64,000 nucleotides of DNA from Steroidobacteraceae bacterium (GCA_027531255.1 JAPZRU010000018.1:62001-126000), one strand, 5' to 3'. Counted from the stretch's first letter, positions 43,612 to 52,709 are shown. Numbers and translations are program-made. The notes: generated from the sequence alone by a model not told the origin.

Positions 43612-43845
43612 TCACTCCCGCGCCTCCGACGGCTCGTCGAGCGGGGAGACGATGTCGCCGACGATCCGGACCTGTCCCTTCCAGGCCGCGAGGCCGCGCT
43701 TGCCGTGGCCGGTGGCCGGGCGCAGCTCCGCGACCGGACGGCCGCGCTTCGTGACCAGCACGGGCTCGCCGGTGCGTGCGACCTCGTCCATCAGCGCGAG
43801 GCAGCGGGCCTTGAACTCGGAAGCCTTGACGGTGCGCACGGGCAT
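43612..43845 (-). CDS. vapB: Phd/YefM-type antitoxin (VapB)
   Basis: 77 residues. The DNA-binding N-terminus VRTVKASEFKARCLALMDEV and EPVLVTKRGRPVAELRP are diagnostic for the Phd/YefM family; the charged C-terminus would wrap the toxin. The start at 43845 is chosen because the family begins here. It is the first gene of the vapBC pair and probably represses its own promoter through the repeats just upstream. Confidence 0.9.
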   Translation of the reverse strand: MPVRTVKASEFKARCLALMDEVARTGEPVLVTKRGRPVAELRPATGHGKRGLAAWKGQVRIVGDIVSPLDEPSEARE

Positions 43846-43857
43846 CTCCGTACGATC

Positions 43858-43879
43858 TGACCATATTAAATGACCATAT
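43858..43879. promoter_or_regulatory. Direct-repeat operator in the vapBC upstream region
   Basis: TGACCATAT occurs twice (43858-43866 and 43871-43879), 13 bp apart, in an AT-rich patch 13 bp upstream of vapB. The second copy runs into a CATATG palindrome. Placement and spacing suit binding of the VapBC complex; it may also affect the divergent aminotransferase gene. Confidence 0.6.
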
Positions 43880-43952
43880 GGGCACAGGCAATTTCCGGCG
43901 CGTTCGGTCAGAATCGCGCACCGTCGGCCCCGCCGCATTCCGGACCACGCCC

Positions 43953-45146
43953 ATGCTCCAGACGCTCTCGCCCGTACCGCCCGACGCTCTCCTCGGCATC
44001 ACCACCGCGTTCCGCGCCGACACGAGCGCGTGGAAGGTCGACCTCGGCGTCGGCGTGTACCGCGACGAGCAGGGCATCACGCCGATCATGCGGTCGGTCC
44101 GCGAGTCCGAGCGGCGCGTGATCGCGAACGGCACCACGAAGGTGTACGTCGGGCCGGCCGGCAACCGCGAGTTCGCCGCGGCACTCGAGGAGTTGACGCT
44201 CGGGGCCGATCATCCGGCACGCAAGGCCGGCCGCGTCGTGACGCTGCAGGCGCCGGGCGGCTGCGGCGCGCTGCGGCTCGGTGCGGAACTCGCGAAGTTC
44301 GCGGGCGCGACCGACCTCGTCGTCAGCGACCCGACCTGGGCGAACCACGTCCCGCTGCTGTCGAGCGCGGGCCTCCGGCTCGGCAAGTACGCGTATCTCG
44401 ACGCGGCCACCGGCCGCGCGGATGCGAACCGCATGCTCGACGCCCTCGCCACGCTGCCCGCCGGCACGCTCGTGCTGCTGCAGGGCTCCTGCCACAACCC
44501 GACCGGCGCGGATCTCGACCGCGCGGCGTGGCACGCGATCGCGGATCTCCTCGACAGGCGCGGGCTCGTGCCGTTCGTCGACATCGCGTACCAGGGCCTC
44601 GGCGACGGCCTCGAGGAAGACGCCTACGGCGTGCGCCTGCTCGCGGAGCGGCTGCCGGAAGTGCTGATCGCGGTGTCGTGCTCGAAGAACTTCGGACTGT
44701 ACCGCGAGCGCGTCGGCGCGACGCTCGTGGTCGGCCAGGCGCCCGCGCAGGCGAGCGTCGCGATGGGCCACCTGCAGACGATCGCGCGCCGCATGTACTC
44801 GATGCCGCCCGACCACGGTGCGGCGATCGTCGCGGGCATCTGGGCGGATCCGCAGCTGCGCGCCGACTGGCAGCGCGAGGTCGCCGAGATGCGCACCCGC
44901 GTGCTGGAACTGCGCCGCGGCCTGGCGGCCGCGCTGCGCGACGGCCACGACGGGCGCTTCGACTTCGTCGCGGACCAGCGCGGGATGTTCTCGCTGCTCG
45001 GGCTGCCCCCCGCGGTCGTCGAGCGGCTGCGAACCGAGCACCACGTCTACATGGCGCCGGACAGCCGCGTGAACATCGCGGGTCTGAAGAGCGCCGACGT
45101 GGTACCGGTGGCGCGCGCGATCCGTGCGGCGCTCGCAGCGGGCTGA
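43953..45146 (+). CDS. Aromatic/aspartate aminotransferase, TyrB/AspC family
   Basis: 397 residues. Class I PLP fold: Schiff-base lysine K245 (SCSKNFGLYRERVG), substrate arginines in NIAGL-type C-terminal block, GSCHNPTGADL and PFVDIAYQGLGDGLEEDAYG. The sequence resembles TyrB/AspC of Proteobacteria, converting aromatic amino acids or aspartate with 2-oxoglutarate. The start 43953 aligns with the family; an in-frame ATG at 43878 would add 25 non-conserved residues. Confidence 0.94.
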   Translation: MLQTLSPVPPDALLGITTAFRADTSAWKVDLGVGVYRDEQGITPIMRSVRESERRVIANGTTKVYVGPAGNREFAAALEELTLGADHPARKAGRVVTLQAPGGCGALRLGAELAKFAGATDLVVSDPTWANHVPLLSSAGLRLGKYAYLDAATGRADANRMLDALATLPAGTLVLLQGSCHNPTGADLDRAAWHAIADLLDRRGLVPFVDIAYQGLGDGLEEDAYGVRLLAERLPEVLIAVSCSKNFGLYRERVGATLVVGQAPAQASVAMGHLQTIARRMYSMPPDHGAAIVAGIWADPQLRADWQREVAEMRTRVLELRRGLAAALRDGHDGRFDFVADQRGMFSLLGLPPAVVERLRTEHHVYMAPDSRVNIAGLKSADVVPVARAIRAALAAG

Positions 45147-45301
45147 ACGGCGGACGTCGCGACGCGGACCCGCGCTTCGCGCGACCGATCCGATCGTCAT
45201 GGCGGCATGCCCGATCGCCGTACCGCGAGCGCGACGCCACCCGTTTGATTCGTGACTCGCCGGCCCCACCTCCCGGGTTCGTTCCCCTTGCGGAGCATCG
45301 C

Positions 45302-46390
45302 GTGACCACGCTCTTCGAACCGCTGCGCGTCGGCGACCTGCAGCTGCCCAACCGTCTCCTGATGGCCTCGCTGACGCGGGCGCGCGCCGGCCGCACGCAC
45401 GTGCCGAACGAACTGATGGCCGAACAGTACGCGCAGCGCGCAGGTGCCGGCCTGATCCTGACCGAGGCGACGATGGTCGCCGCCGACGGCTGCGCGTTCA
45501 CCGGCGAGGGCGGCCTGTACGACGACGCCACCACCGCGGGCTGGAAGCGCGTCACCGACGCGGTGCACGCGCGCGGCGGCCGCATCGCCGTGCAGCTGTG
45601 GCACCCGGGCCGCGCGGCGCACTCGGCTCTGAACGGCGGCGTACGGCCGGTGTCGTCCACCGACCGTGCGATCCGCAACGCAACCATCCGCACGCCGGCC
45701 GGCACCGAGCCCTACGAGGTCCCGCGCCGCCTCGCGCGCGAGGAACTGCCGTCGTACGTGCAGCTGTTCCGCGACGCCGCCTCGCGCGCGCGCGAGGCCG
45801 GCTTCGACGGCGTGCAGATCCACGGGGCGCACGGCTACCTGCTCGACCAGTTCCTGCGCGACGGCACGAACGACCGCACCGACGACTACGGCGGCCCGCT
45901 CGCGAACCGGGCCAGGCTGCTGCTGGAAGCGACCGACGCCGCGATCGAGGTGTGGGGTGCGGGCCGCGTGTCCGTGCGCATCTCGCCGCTCGTCGCGTTC
46001 AACGACATGGTGGACTCGGATCCCGAGGCGCTGGTGCGCCACGTCGCGACCGAGCTGGACCGGCGCGGTCTCGCGTTCCTCGAACTGCGGCACGCCGATC
46101 ACTCGCTGCCGGCGGAGCAGGCGCTCGCGCGCGTCGCGCGCGCGCACTTCCGCGGCCCGCTGGTGCTGAACGGCGGTTTCGATCGCGCGAGCGCGGAAGC
46201 GGCGCTGCGCGAAGGCCGCGCCGACGCAATCTCGTTCGGCCGCCTCTACATCGCGAACCCGGACCTCGAAGTGCGCTTCGCGCGCAACGCGCCGCTGAAC
46301 CCGCTCGACGGCGCGACGCTCTATTCGCCGGGCGCGAAGGGCTACACGGACTATCCGTTCCTCGACGACGCGGTACGTCGCGAGGCCTGA
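45302..46390 (+). CDS. Old yellow enzyme, N-ethylmaleimide reductase type
   Basis: 362 residues from a GTG with CGGAG upstream. FMN-binding TIM barrel: [38 protein letters not shown], the catalytic/substrate block [31 protein letters not shown] with H...H-type ligands (here H-G-A-H), and C-terminal [13 protein letters not shown] and [15 protein letters not shown]. Reduces activated C=C bonds (enones, nitro compounds) with NAD(P)H. Located 155 bp after the aminotransferase; no link in function is evident. Confidence 0.94.
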   Translation: MTTLFEPLRVGDLQLPNRLLMASLTRARAGRTHVPNELMAEQYAQRAGAGLILTEATMVAADGCAFTGEGGLYDDATTAGWKRVTDAVHARGGRIAVQLWHPGRAAHSALNGGVRPVSSTDRAIRNATIRTPAGTEPYEVPRRLAREELPSYVQLFRDAASRAREAGFDGVQIHGAHGYLLDQFLRDGTNDRTDDYGGPLANRARLLLEATDAAIEVWGAGRVSVRISPLVAFNDMVDSDPEALVRHVATELDRRGLAFLELRHADHSLPAEQALARVARAHFRGPLVLNGGFDRASAEAALREGRADAISFGRLYIANPDLEVRFARNAPLNPLDGATLYSPGAKGYTDYPFLDDAVRREA

Positions 46391-46458
46391 GACCGCCCGG
46401 GCGGTGCCGGGATGCGCCCGGCCGCGTCGCCGCCCGCGGACGGGGACGGAGCGGGTTC

Positions 46459-47115
46459 TCAGCGCGCCCGACGGAACGTCAGGTTGTAGCGCAGCGGCGC
46501 GTCGCCCGTGACCGGCGCCATCCCGCGCGGCGCCTTGAGCTTGCGCACCGCGTGGTACCCCGCACGCGCGCTACCGCCCCAGACGAGCACGTCGCCGTCC
46601 TCGAGCAGCACCGACACGGGCGGGTCGGTGCGCCTGGCGCCGTACCAGAGGAACGTCGCGGGCAGGCCGATCGACACGGAGACGATCGGCTGGCTCATGT
46701 CGAGTTCGTCGTAGTCGCGGTGCGCTCCCATCTGCGCACCGATCGCGTAGCGGTTCACGAGGCAGGCGTCCGGTACGTAGCCTGGGAAGCCGCCCGCGGC
46801 GGCGGCGCGCGCCGCGAGGTCGAGAAAGGCCGGGGGAATCGCCGGCCACGGCCGGCCGGTCTCGGGATCGACGTCGACGTAGCGATAGCCGCGACGGTCG
46901 CTGTGCCAGCCCCAGGTCCCGCAGTTGGTCATCGCGACGGACATGCGGCCGCCCCGCGGCACGACCAGGTGACGGAACGGCGCAGCGGCGGCGATGCGGT
47001 CGATCGCGTCCCGCAGCGGTGCGGTGGCGACGAAGTGCGGCAGCCAGGTGACCTGCGGCGCGATCTCGCGGGGCGACCCCGGGCCCGCCGCGACCCCGAA
47101 GTCGAAGCCGCTCAA
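46459..47115 (-). CDS. alkB: AlkB-like 2OG-Fe(II) dioxygenase
   Basis: 218 residues. The AlkB block [19 protein letters not shown] supplies H-x-D iron ligands, GYHAVRKL the second histidine and [12 protein letters not shown] the 2-oxoglutarate arginines. The N-terminal [23 protein letters not shown] is the nucleotide-recognition lid. It repairs alkylated bases. The start appears to be TTG at 47115, overlapping the upstream stop by 4 bp (TTGA); no ATG or GTG fits better. Confidence 0.92.
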   Translation of the reverse strand: MSGFDFGVAAGPGSPREIAPQVTWLPHFVATAPLRDAIDRIAAAAPFRHLVVPRGGRMSVAMTNCGTWGWHSDRRGYRYVDVDPETGRPWPAIPPAFLDLAARAAAAGGFPGYVPDACLVNRYAIGAQMGAHRDYDELDMSQPIVSVSIGLPATFLWYGARRTDPPVSVLLEDGDVLVWGGSARAGYHAVRKLKAPRGMAPVTGDAPLRYNLTFRRAR

Positions 47116-47405
47116 GCGCTCATCGCAGGCCGCACGTGGGCGCGGCCAGCGTGTCGATTGGCCCGCGCGTCGTGCAGCGCGTGGTGCCTGCGCATCCCGG
47201 GCAGCATGGAGAAGTCCTCGCAGGCCTCGCGGCAGGTCGCGCCGAGCAGCGGCAGCACTTTCCGCTCCACGAACGGCGTGCAGGCGTCGACGGGGAGGTC
47301 GCAGCGTTCGGCGTAGAACTCGCGGCCGTCCTCGGCGACGAGGCCGAGGCTGATCAGCTGCGGCGCACGCAGGTCGGTGAATTCGGTGTCGATGAAGATC
47401 GGCAT
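47112..47405 (-). CDS. 3'-5' exoribonuclease-like protein with internal deletion
   Basis: 97 residues. The N-terminus carries the first DEDD motif (PIFIDTEFTDLRAPQLISLG) and VAEDGREFYAERCDLP, and the C-terminus the last motif (HHALHDARANR), both typical of Rv2179c-type 3'-5' exoribonucleases. The family is about 150-180 residues; the central part with the second catalytic aspartate is missing between about residues 55 and 72 (ATCREACEDFSMLP). The protein is probably inactive. The frame is intact, so the loss was in frame. Coupled to alkB. Confidence 0.7.
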   Translation of the reverse strand: MPIFIDTEFTDLRAPQLISLGLVAEDGREFYAERCDLPVDACTPFVERKVLPLLGATCREACEDFSMLPGMRRHHALHDARANRHAGRAHVRPAMSA

Positions 47406-47487
47406 GAGGTTCGGCCGCCGTTCCCGGCGAGGGTCTGGATGCGATGCGCCGGATCGTCCGCTGCGCCCGAGTGTAGGGCCGCGACCG

Positions 47488-47544
47488 GGATCACGGAAAC
47501 GCGGGGCCGGTTCGCCCCGCCCTGCACCGGATCACGGAAACGCG
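47488..47544. repeat. 16-bp direct repeat in intergenic region
   Basis: GGATCACGGAAACGCG occurs at 47488-47503 and again at 47529-47544, start-to-start 41 bp. It lies in the 300-bp gap (47406-47705) between two divergent genes, where I see no coding sequence. It could be a regulator-binding site or a duplication scar. Confidence 0.6.
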
Positions 47545-47705
47545 CGCTGCCGCACTCGCGGCGCTGCCGATTCGCGAGTCGCGGCGCGGCTCGCGCTCGT
47601 CGCCCGGCTGCCGTGCGCACCGCCCGGCTCCGCCTTTCGCGTATCCTTCACGCCTCCCGAAGGCCGTGAAGCCCCGCGCGCGACCGTGAGCCGCCGCCCC
47701 TCCCG

Positions 47706-49334
47706 ATGACGTCCGCGCCACGCCGCCCAGCGTGGGCCGCAGGCCTGCTCGTGCTGCTCGCGCTCGCCGTGCTCGCCGGCTGGTGGCTGGACGCGCGGCC
47801 GGTCGCCGTGCCCGATGGCACGGGCGGTCGCCTGCCCTGCATCTCCTACGCTCCGGCGCGCGAGGGCGCGGACGGGCGAGGCGACGTCACGGTCGAGCAG
47901 CTGCGGCTCGACTTCGCGGTGCTCGCGCGTCACACCGGCTGCATCCGCACCTACACCGTGTCCGAGGGCTTCGACCGCGTGCCCGAGATCGCGCGGGAGT
48001 TCGGGCTCGAGGTGCTGCTCGGCCTCTGGATCGGTCGCGACCGCGCCCACAACGCGAAGGAGATCGCCGCCGGCGTCGCGCTCGCGCGCGCCAACCGCGA
48101 CGTGGTCCGCGCGCTGGTGGTCGGCAACGAGGTGATGCTCCGGCGCGAACTGCCGGAGGCCGAGCTGGCCGGGCTGATCCGCCAGGTCGCGACGGCGAGC
48201 GGGATGCCGGTGACCTACGCCGACGTGTGGGCCTACTGGCGCAAGCACCGCGCGCTCGCGCGCGAGGTCGCGTTCGTGACCGTGCACGTGCTGCCGTACT
48301 GGGACGACGAACCGCTCGGCATCGACCACGTGCTGCCGTTCGTCGACGCACTGATGGCCGACCTCGCCCGCGAGTTCGCGGGCAAGCCGCTGTTCGTCGG
48401 CGAGACCGGGTGGCCGAGCGCCGGACGACCGCGCGGCCCGAACGAGGCGACGCTCGTGAACCAGGTGCGGTTCCTGCGCGGCTTCGATGCGCTCGCGCGC
48501 GAGCGCGGCTGGGAGTACAGCGTGATCGAGGCCTTCGACCAGCCCTGGAAGATCGCGTACGAAGGCACGGTCGGCGGGCACTGGGGGCTGCACGACTCGC
48601 ACCGTCGCGAGAAGTTCGCGTGGGCCGGGCCGGTGGTGGAAGCACCGCACGGGCGCACGATCGCCGTGGCCGCGCTGGGCGTCGGACTCGCCGGCGCACT
48701 GTTCGCGGCCGCGCTCGCCACCCGTGGCCGGCGCGCATTCGGCGCGACGCTCGGCGGTGGCGCGGCGGCGCTCGCAGTCGGCGTCGGCGCGCGGCAATGG
48801 GATTACGTGGTCGACGGCAACGTCGGGATCGCCGCGTGGCTGCTGACGCTCGCGCCCGCCGCGATCGCATGGCTCGCGTTCGCGTACGCGCTCCGCTCGC
48901 TCGGCGGCGCGCGGGGCGAGGACGGTGCGTCGGCCGCTGGCGATGCCGGTGGCGTGACGGTGCCGCCCCGGTGGCTCGTGCTCGCGCTGCTGCTGACGGC
49001 CGCCTACTGCGGGCTCGGCCTCGTGTTCGACGCGCGCTACCGCGACTTCCCGGTCTGGCTGTTCCTGCCGGGAGTGCTCGCGCTCGCGAGCGTGGCGCTC
49101 GCACGTCCCGCCGCGTGGACCGCATTGCTCGTCTCGCGCCCGGACACGGCCGCCGTGCTGCTCGCCGCGTGGCTCGTGGTCGCGGCGGTGCTGGTGCCGC
49201 TGCTCGAGGGCTTCGCGAATGCCCGCTCGATCGCCTGGGGCGCCTCCAGCGCCGTGCTAGGCCTCGCGGTGCTGGTGCCGCTCGTCCTGCAGGCGCGCGA
49301 ACGCCAGCGCGCCGGCCAGGAAGCCGACGGCTGA
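47706..49334 (+). CDS. GH17-type glycoside hydrolase/transglycosylase with membrane domain
   Basis: 542 residues. An N-terminal membrane anchor (AAGLLVLLALAVLAGWW) precedes a TIM-barrel domain (about 40-320) with acid/base E142 (VVGNEVMLR) and nucleophile E233 (FVGETGWPSAG), the GH17 pair. The C-terminal half has about seven membrane helices. Proteins of this layout are annotated as beta-glucan synthases in Proteobacteria and probably remodel beta-1,3/1,6-glucans at the inner membrane. Its 3' end overlaps the convergent small membrane gene by 78 bp. Confidence 0.85.
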   Translation: MTSAPRRPAWAAGLLVLLALAVLAGWWLDARPVAVPDGTGGRLPCISYAPAREGADGRGDVTVEQLRLDFAVLARHTGCIRTYTVSEGFDRVPEIAREFGLEVLLGLWIGRDRAHNAKEIAAGVALARANRDVVRALVVGNEVMLRRELPEAELAGLIRQVATASGMPVTYADVWAYWRKHRALAREVAFVTVHVLPYWDDEPLGIDHVLPFVDALMADLAREFAGKPLFVGETGWPSAGRPRGPNEATLVNQVRFLRGFDALARERGWEYSVIEAFDQPWKIAYEGTVGGHWGLHDSHRREKFAWAGPVVEAPHGRTIAVAALGVGLAGALFAAALATRGRRAFGATLGGGAAALAVGVGARQWDYVVDGNVGIAAWLLTLAPAAIAWLAFAYALRSLGGARGEDGASAAGDAGGVTVPPRWLVLALLLTAAYCGLGLVFDARYRDFPVWLFLPGVLALASVALARPAAWTALLVSRPDTAAVLLAAWLVVAAVLVPLLEGFANARSIAWGASSAVLGLAVLVPLVLQARERQRAGQEADG

Positions 49335-49649
49335 CCAGGTGAACGAGTAGAGCACCATGCCCCAGGTGCCGAACGCGACGCCGGCGTAGGCGGCCGCGGG
49401 CGAGCGTCGCCAGAACGCGAGCGCGGCGAACGCCAGGCTCGCCCAGGCATAGACTTCGTATACGAAGCCGTGGATGAACATCAGCCGCACGGCGCACCAC
49501 CCCGGCGCACCGGAACCCGGCGCCTCGCAGATCGCGCCGAGATCGTCCCGCTGAATCAGGCCGTAGCGCACCCCGGCGGCAGTGCCCCAGGCGGCGAGCA
49601 CCGCGAGCGCGAGGCCGAGCAGCGCGCGGCCGAGTGGACGGGAAATCAT
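49257..49649 (-). CDS. Small hypothetical membrane protein
   Basis: 130 residues with about four hydrophobic segments (ALLGLALAVLAAWGTAAGV, LMFIHGFVYEVYAWASLAFA, AAYAGVAFGTWGMVLYSF, AVGFLAGALAFARL) and a His-rich tail. Two cysteines lie in a periplasmic-side loop (GAICEAPGSGAPGWCAV). No family recognised. The att site of the tRNA-Phe element begins 11 bp upstream of its ATG, so its native upstream region was replaced by the element; before insertion it lay just downstream of tRNA-Phe in the same direction. Confidence 0.7.
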   Translation of the reverse strand: MISRPLGRALLGLALAVLAAWGTAAGVRYGLIQRDDLGAICEAPGSGAPGWCAVRLMFIHGFVYEVYAWASLAFAALAFWRRSPAAAYAGVAFGTWGMVLYSFTWSAVGFLAGALAFARLQDERHQHREA

Positions 49650-49659
49650 GGCGGGCGGA

Positions 49660-49676
49660 GGATGGTGGCCAGGGTC
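49660..49676. repeat. Distal attachment site (att) of tRNA-Phe element
   Basis: A 17-bp exact copy of 54254-54270 (the tRNA-Phe 3' end including encoded CCA and acceptor strand). Identity continues imperfectly to about 49685 (3 mismatches in the next 9 positions). It marks the far end of a 4.6-kb element. An ATTTC-GCG-GAAAT inverted repeat (49685-49697) lies beside it. Confidence 0.85.
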
Positions 49677-50094
49677 TCAATCCAATTTCGCGGAAATCGG
49701 CTTGGTTTACAGGTCCGGACGCAGTCTACAGATTCGGTTACCCCCGAATGCTACCCGACGCCCACCCCGCCCTCTTCGCGTGCGCCAACTCCCTTGCGCC
49801 GACGACAGCATAGTTCACCGACCTGGACGCATTTCCAGCCCATCGATTGCACTGATGGCCGCAACTACGTCCCTCGAACGTCGGGTCGGTCGAATGCCCG
49901 CGGGTGGACGCCAACCGAGTCTTCCTCCGGCCTACACCGCATCCCCGACCCCTCCGAGTTTCTGCACGAGATCAACCAATACCCTCGAGGCAAGGGAGCG
50001 AGTTTCGGCAGATTCTGGAAACCCACTACGCTCGCTTCCAAGGTGTCGTGGCGACAGGATCGACATCGTGGCCCCCTTCCCCGACGGACCCACG

Positions 50095-50484
50095 ATGCGA
50101 CGCACCAACAGCGCACAGCAGCAGTTGACTCTGGCCGCTTCCAGCGATGGCACGACCCCGGCGCGAGTGGACCGGGCTACTGCCGACGCTTCATCCCCGC
50201 CGATCATCATTCTTCGGCTTCCCGATGTCTGTCGGGTCACGGGACTGTGCCGGTCCCTGGTGTACGAGTTGGAGTCGAACGGCACGTTCCCGCGCCGCGT
50301 GCCTCTCGGGGCCCACTCCGTCGGTTGGGTCGAGTCGGAAGTGCAGTCGTGGCTGGCCGCGCGGGTGAAGGCCCGAGAGGCGGGCTCAGCGATGCGCAGT
50401 GCGCGGACGGCAGACAACCGGACGATCGGGCCGCAGGCGCGGCGGGCGCCGGGTGGGACCGCGTCGCCTCGGGCAGTCAGCTGA
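50095..50484 (+). CDS. AlpA-like excisionase/regulator
   Basis: 129 residues. After an unstructured N-terminus (to about residue 38) comes a MerR-like winged helix of the AlpA type: ILRLPDVCRVTGLCRSLVYE, FPRRVPLGAHSVGWVESEVQSWLAARV. AlpA proteins activate integrase genes and help excision in P4-like elements, which fits its place here. The C-terminal 30 residues are basic. The start at 50095 is the first ATG near the domain and is uncertain. Confidence 0.82.
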   Translation: MRRTNSAQQQLTLAASSDGTTPARVDRATADASSPPIIILRLPDVCRVTGLCRSLVYELESNGTFPRRVPLGAHSVGWVESEVQSWLAARVKAREAGSAMRSARTADNRTIGPQARRAPGGTASPRAVS

Positions 50485-50493
50485 GGGCAGCGA

Positions 50494-51099
50494 TCAGCGT
50501 CGACGCTTCGCCGAGCGCTTGAAGTCCCGGTTGATCCGGTTCAGGTCGAAGCCCTTCGGGTCGAACACGCCGCCGATCCATCGCACCGTGTCCTCGTGCT
50601 CCTCGTGAGTGCGATCGCCGAGGATCTGCAGGAACGACTCGTAGCCGTGCGGGCCGCCGACGTCTTCCGGTGGACACGCGTTCTCCCCGGCCAGGCAGAT
50701 CGGCAGCGGCAGGTCCGGTATCGACTCGATCACCGTCGGCGGCTCGATGACTATTCGATGCCGCCAGCCGTCGCCCATGTCGTAGCGATACTCGAACTCG
50801 GCGCGGGAGCCCGACTCCGACACGACGGCAGCGACGGACACGCGGCGCTCGTCGCGGTACGTACTCGCGTCAGTGTCCCAGCCGGCCTCGTGAATCCACC
50901 AGTCGGGCGCGACGATGCCGCCGGCGGTCTCGAACTCGTGCGCGTGGGAATCCGTCCACCCCATCACCCACTGCAGATAGCCGTGCAGGCTGGCGAGGGT
51001 CCATTGATTCGAGACCAGCACGCGACGCCAGACGAGCGGCGTGACGTCCAGCAGCTCGATTCGGAGTGCCACGGGTCGTGGGCGGGGTGGTGTCGGCAC
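50494..51099 (-). CDS. Plasmid pRiA4b ORF-3 family protein
   Basis: 201 residues. Typical blocks: LRIELLDVTPLVWRRVLV, LHGYLQWVMGWTDSHAHEF, FEYRYDMGDGWRHRIVIE, CLAGENACPPEDVGGPHGYESFLQI, DPKGFDLNRINRDF. This family (PF07929) is common on plasmids and islands; its function is unknown. It converges on the AlpA-like gene with 9 bp between stops. Confidence 0.92.
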   Translation of the reverse strand: MPTPPRPRPVALRIELLDVTPLVWRRVLVSNQWTLASLHGYLQWVMGWTDSHAHEFETAGGIVAPDWWIHEAGWDTDASTYRDERRVSVAAVVSESGSRAEFEYRYDMGDGWRHRIVIEPPTVIESIPDLPLPICLAGENACPPEDVGGPHGYESFLQILGDRTHEEHEDTVRWIGGVFDPKGFDLNRINRDFKRSAKRRR

Positions 51100-51192
51100 G
51101 TCGATGTCTCCGGGGCAATCGGTGGAACAGCGCCACCGTCGCGATCCATCCAGAAGAGAGGCCTGCCGAGCATCTCGTCGGCGAGCCGCGTA

Positions 51193-52434
51193 CTACTCCC
51201 ACAGCGTCCGGATCGGGACGGCGTGCATCTCGTCTCCGAAGCCTGCGACGGTTTCGCCGTCATAGAGCACGACGCCCGAGGCAAACTTTCGTCCTGATGC
51301 GTCCCTCAGCTTGCGCAGTCCTCGAAAGTCCGCCGTCGTGACTGTCGCGGCCGCCTTGACTTCCACGCCGGCGATCTGCCCGCCCTCGCGCTCCAGCACG
51401 AGGTCCACCTCGGCGCCGTCCTTGTCGCGGAAGTGACTGAAGCGGATTTCGCCGGTGTACCAGCTGGCCTGGCGGCGCAGTTCCTGATAGACGAAGGTCT
51501 CCAGCAACTGGCCAAAAGTGCTGCGGTCCTGCCAAAGGCCCGCTGCATCTACACCGAGAAGCGCGCATGCCACGCCCGTGTCGCCCACGTGCAGCTTCGG
51601 CGTCTTGACCAGACGACTCAGTCGATTGCTGTGCCAGGGCGGCAGTTCGTCGATCAGGAAAACCTGCTCGAGCAACGTGACGTAATCGCGGATCGTCGGG
51701 CGACTGAGCTGGAAGGGACTCGCGAGATCGCTGATGTTGATGAGCCGCGCGGTCTGCCCGGCGGCGAGCGCCAGCAGGCGCGGCAGCGTGTCGAGCGAGG
51801 CAATGCGCGCGAGATCACGGACGTCCCGCTGCACGAGCGTCTCGATGTAATCGCGGTACCAGACAGCCCGGCGACGCGCGGTGCTACGTGCCAGCGCGGC
51901 CGGGTAGCCACCGGCCGCGATGCGCTCGGCGAGAGCCTTCCCCAGTCGGCCGAGCTTCCGGATCTTGAAGCCGCCGTCGAAGAGGAGGTCGATGAAGCTC
52001 GATTCGTGCGCGACCAGCTCGCATTGTGCCAGCGGATGCAGCCGCAGCAGGCCCAGGCGGCCCGCGAGCGAGTCCGAGAGCGCCGGCAGCAGCAGCACGT
52101 TCGCCGAGCCGGTCAGGAGAAAGCGGCCTGGCGTCCGACGTCGATCGATCGCCGACTTGAGTGCCGCGAAGATCATCGGCGCGCGCTGGACTTCGTCGAG
52201 CACCACGCGCTCGGGCAGTTCCGCGACGAAGCCCACGGGGTCCGCTTTCGCTGCCGCCAAGGTCACGTCGTCATCGAAGCTGAAGTAAGTGTATTCCCTC
52301 GCGTCGCCGACGCTTCGCGCCAGCGTCGTCTTGCCGCACTGGCGCGGGCCGTGGATCAGGACTGCGGGCGTATCGGAGAGGGCTTCGACGAGGCCCGCCT
52401 CTGCGAATCGACGGTAAAGCGGGGCGGCGGCCAT
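51193..52434 (-). CDS. AAA ATPase with DUF4143
   Basis: 413 residues. Walker A HGPRQCGKTTLA near residue 28, Walker B VVLDEVQRAP, sensor LLTGSANVLLLP. The DUF4143 half ends with DKDGAEVDLVLEREGGQIAGVEVKAA, which has the D...E-x-K arrangement of PD-(D/E)xK nucleases, although activity is unproven for the family. Such genes are frequent in accessory DNA. TACGAT (52447-52442 on the minus strand) stands 7 nt before the ATG with TTGCAA 18 bp upstream, suggesting a leaderless message. Confidence 0.92.
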   Translation of the reverse strand: MAAAPLYRRFAEAGLVEALSDTPAVLIHGPRQCGKTTLARSVGDAREYTYFSFDDDVTLAAAKADPVGFVAELPERVVLDEVQRAPMIFAALKSAIDRRRTPGRFLLTGSANVLLLPALSDSLAGRLGLLRLHPLAQCELVAHESSFIDLLFDGGFKIRKLGRLGKALAERIAAGGYPAALARSTARRRAVWYRDYIETLVQRDVRDLARIASLDTLPRLLALAAGQTARLINISDLASPFQLSRPTIRDYVTLLEQVFLIDELPPWHSNRLSRLVKTPKLHVGDTGVACALLGVDAAGLWQDRSTFGQLLETFVYQELRRQASWYTGEIRFSHFRDKDGAEVDLVLEREGGQIAGVEVKAAATVTTADFRGLRKLRDASGRKFASGVVLYDGETVAGFGDEMHAVPIRTLWE

Positions 52435-52481
52435 GCGTCCGATCGTAGACTTACGCTTCGTCCAATTGCAAGGTTAGGAGT

Positions 52482-52550
52482 CGGCTGATTGAAACCTTAT
52501 TGTTCGGCTGATTGAAAGGTTGTTGGACGGCCAGGTGAAAGGCTGAATTC
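52482..52550. repeat. Three tandem 23-bp imperfect repeats
   Basis: Units at 52482-52504, 52505-52527 and 52528-52550. Units 1 and 2 share CGGCTGATTGAAA exactly; unit 3 keeps CGGC and TGAAAGG. They lie upstream of the DUF4143 ATPase, outside its -35. Regular phasing of two helical turns suggests a protein-binding array. Confidence 0.65.
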
Positions 52551-52709
52551 CTGATCCGAGGCGGACGGCGACGCGCGCGCCGTACGTGGAGCCGTCGAGC
52601 TCAAGCGCCTATTCGACTTAGTGAGGCGGAGGATGGATAGAAGCGAGGCAGTCTGTGGCGTTCGGCGAGGCCCTGGGAGCCAACGAACTCCGAGACTCCG
52701 TCTCGGAAA

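Noticed and set aside
49661-49685. Second tRNA-Phe gene
   Set aside because: Only the 3' end is present; anticodon and 5' half are absent. It is the att duplicate.
52482-52550. CRISPR array
   Set aside because: Repeats are contiguous without spacers, imperfect and only three, and no cas genes are present.
52435-52709. DUF5615 toxin gene downstream of DUF433
   Set aside because: No start or PIN-like aspartate pattern in any frame; only short frames.
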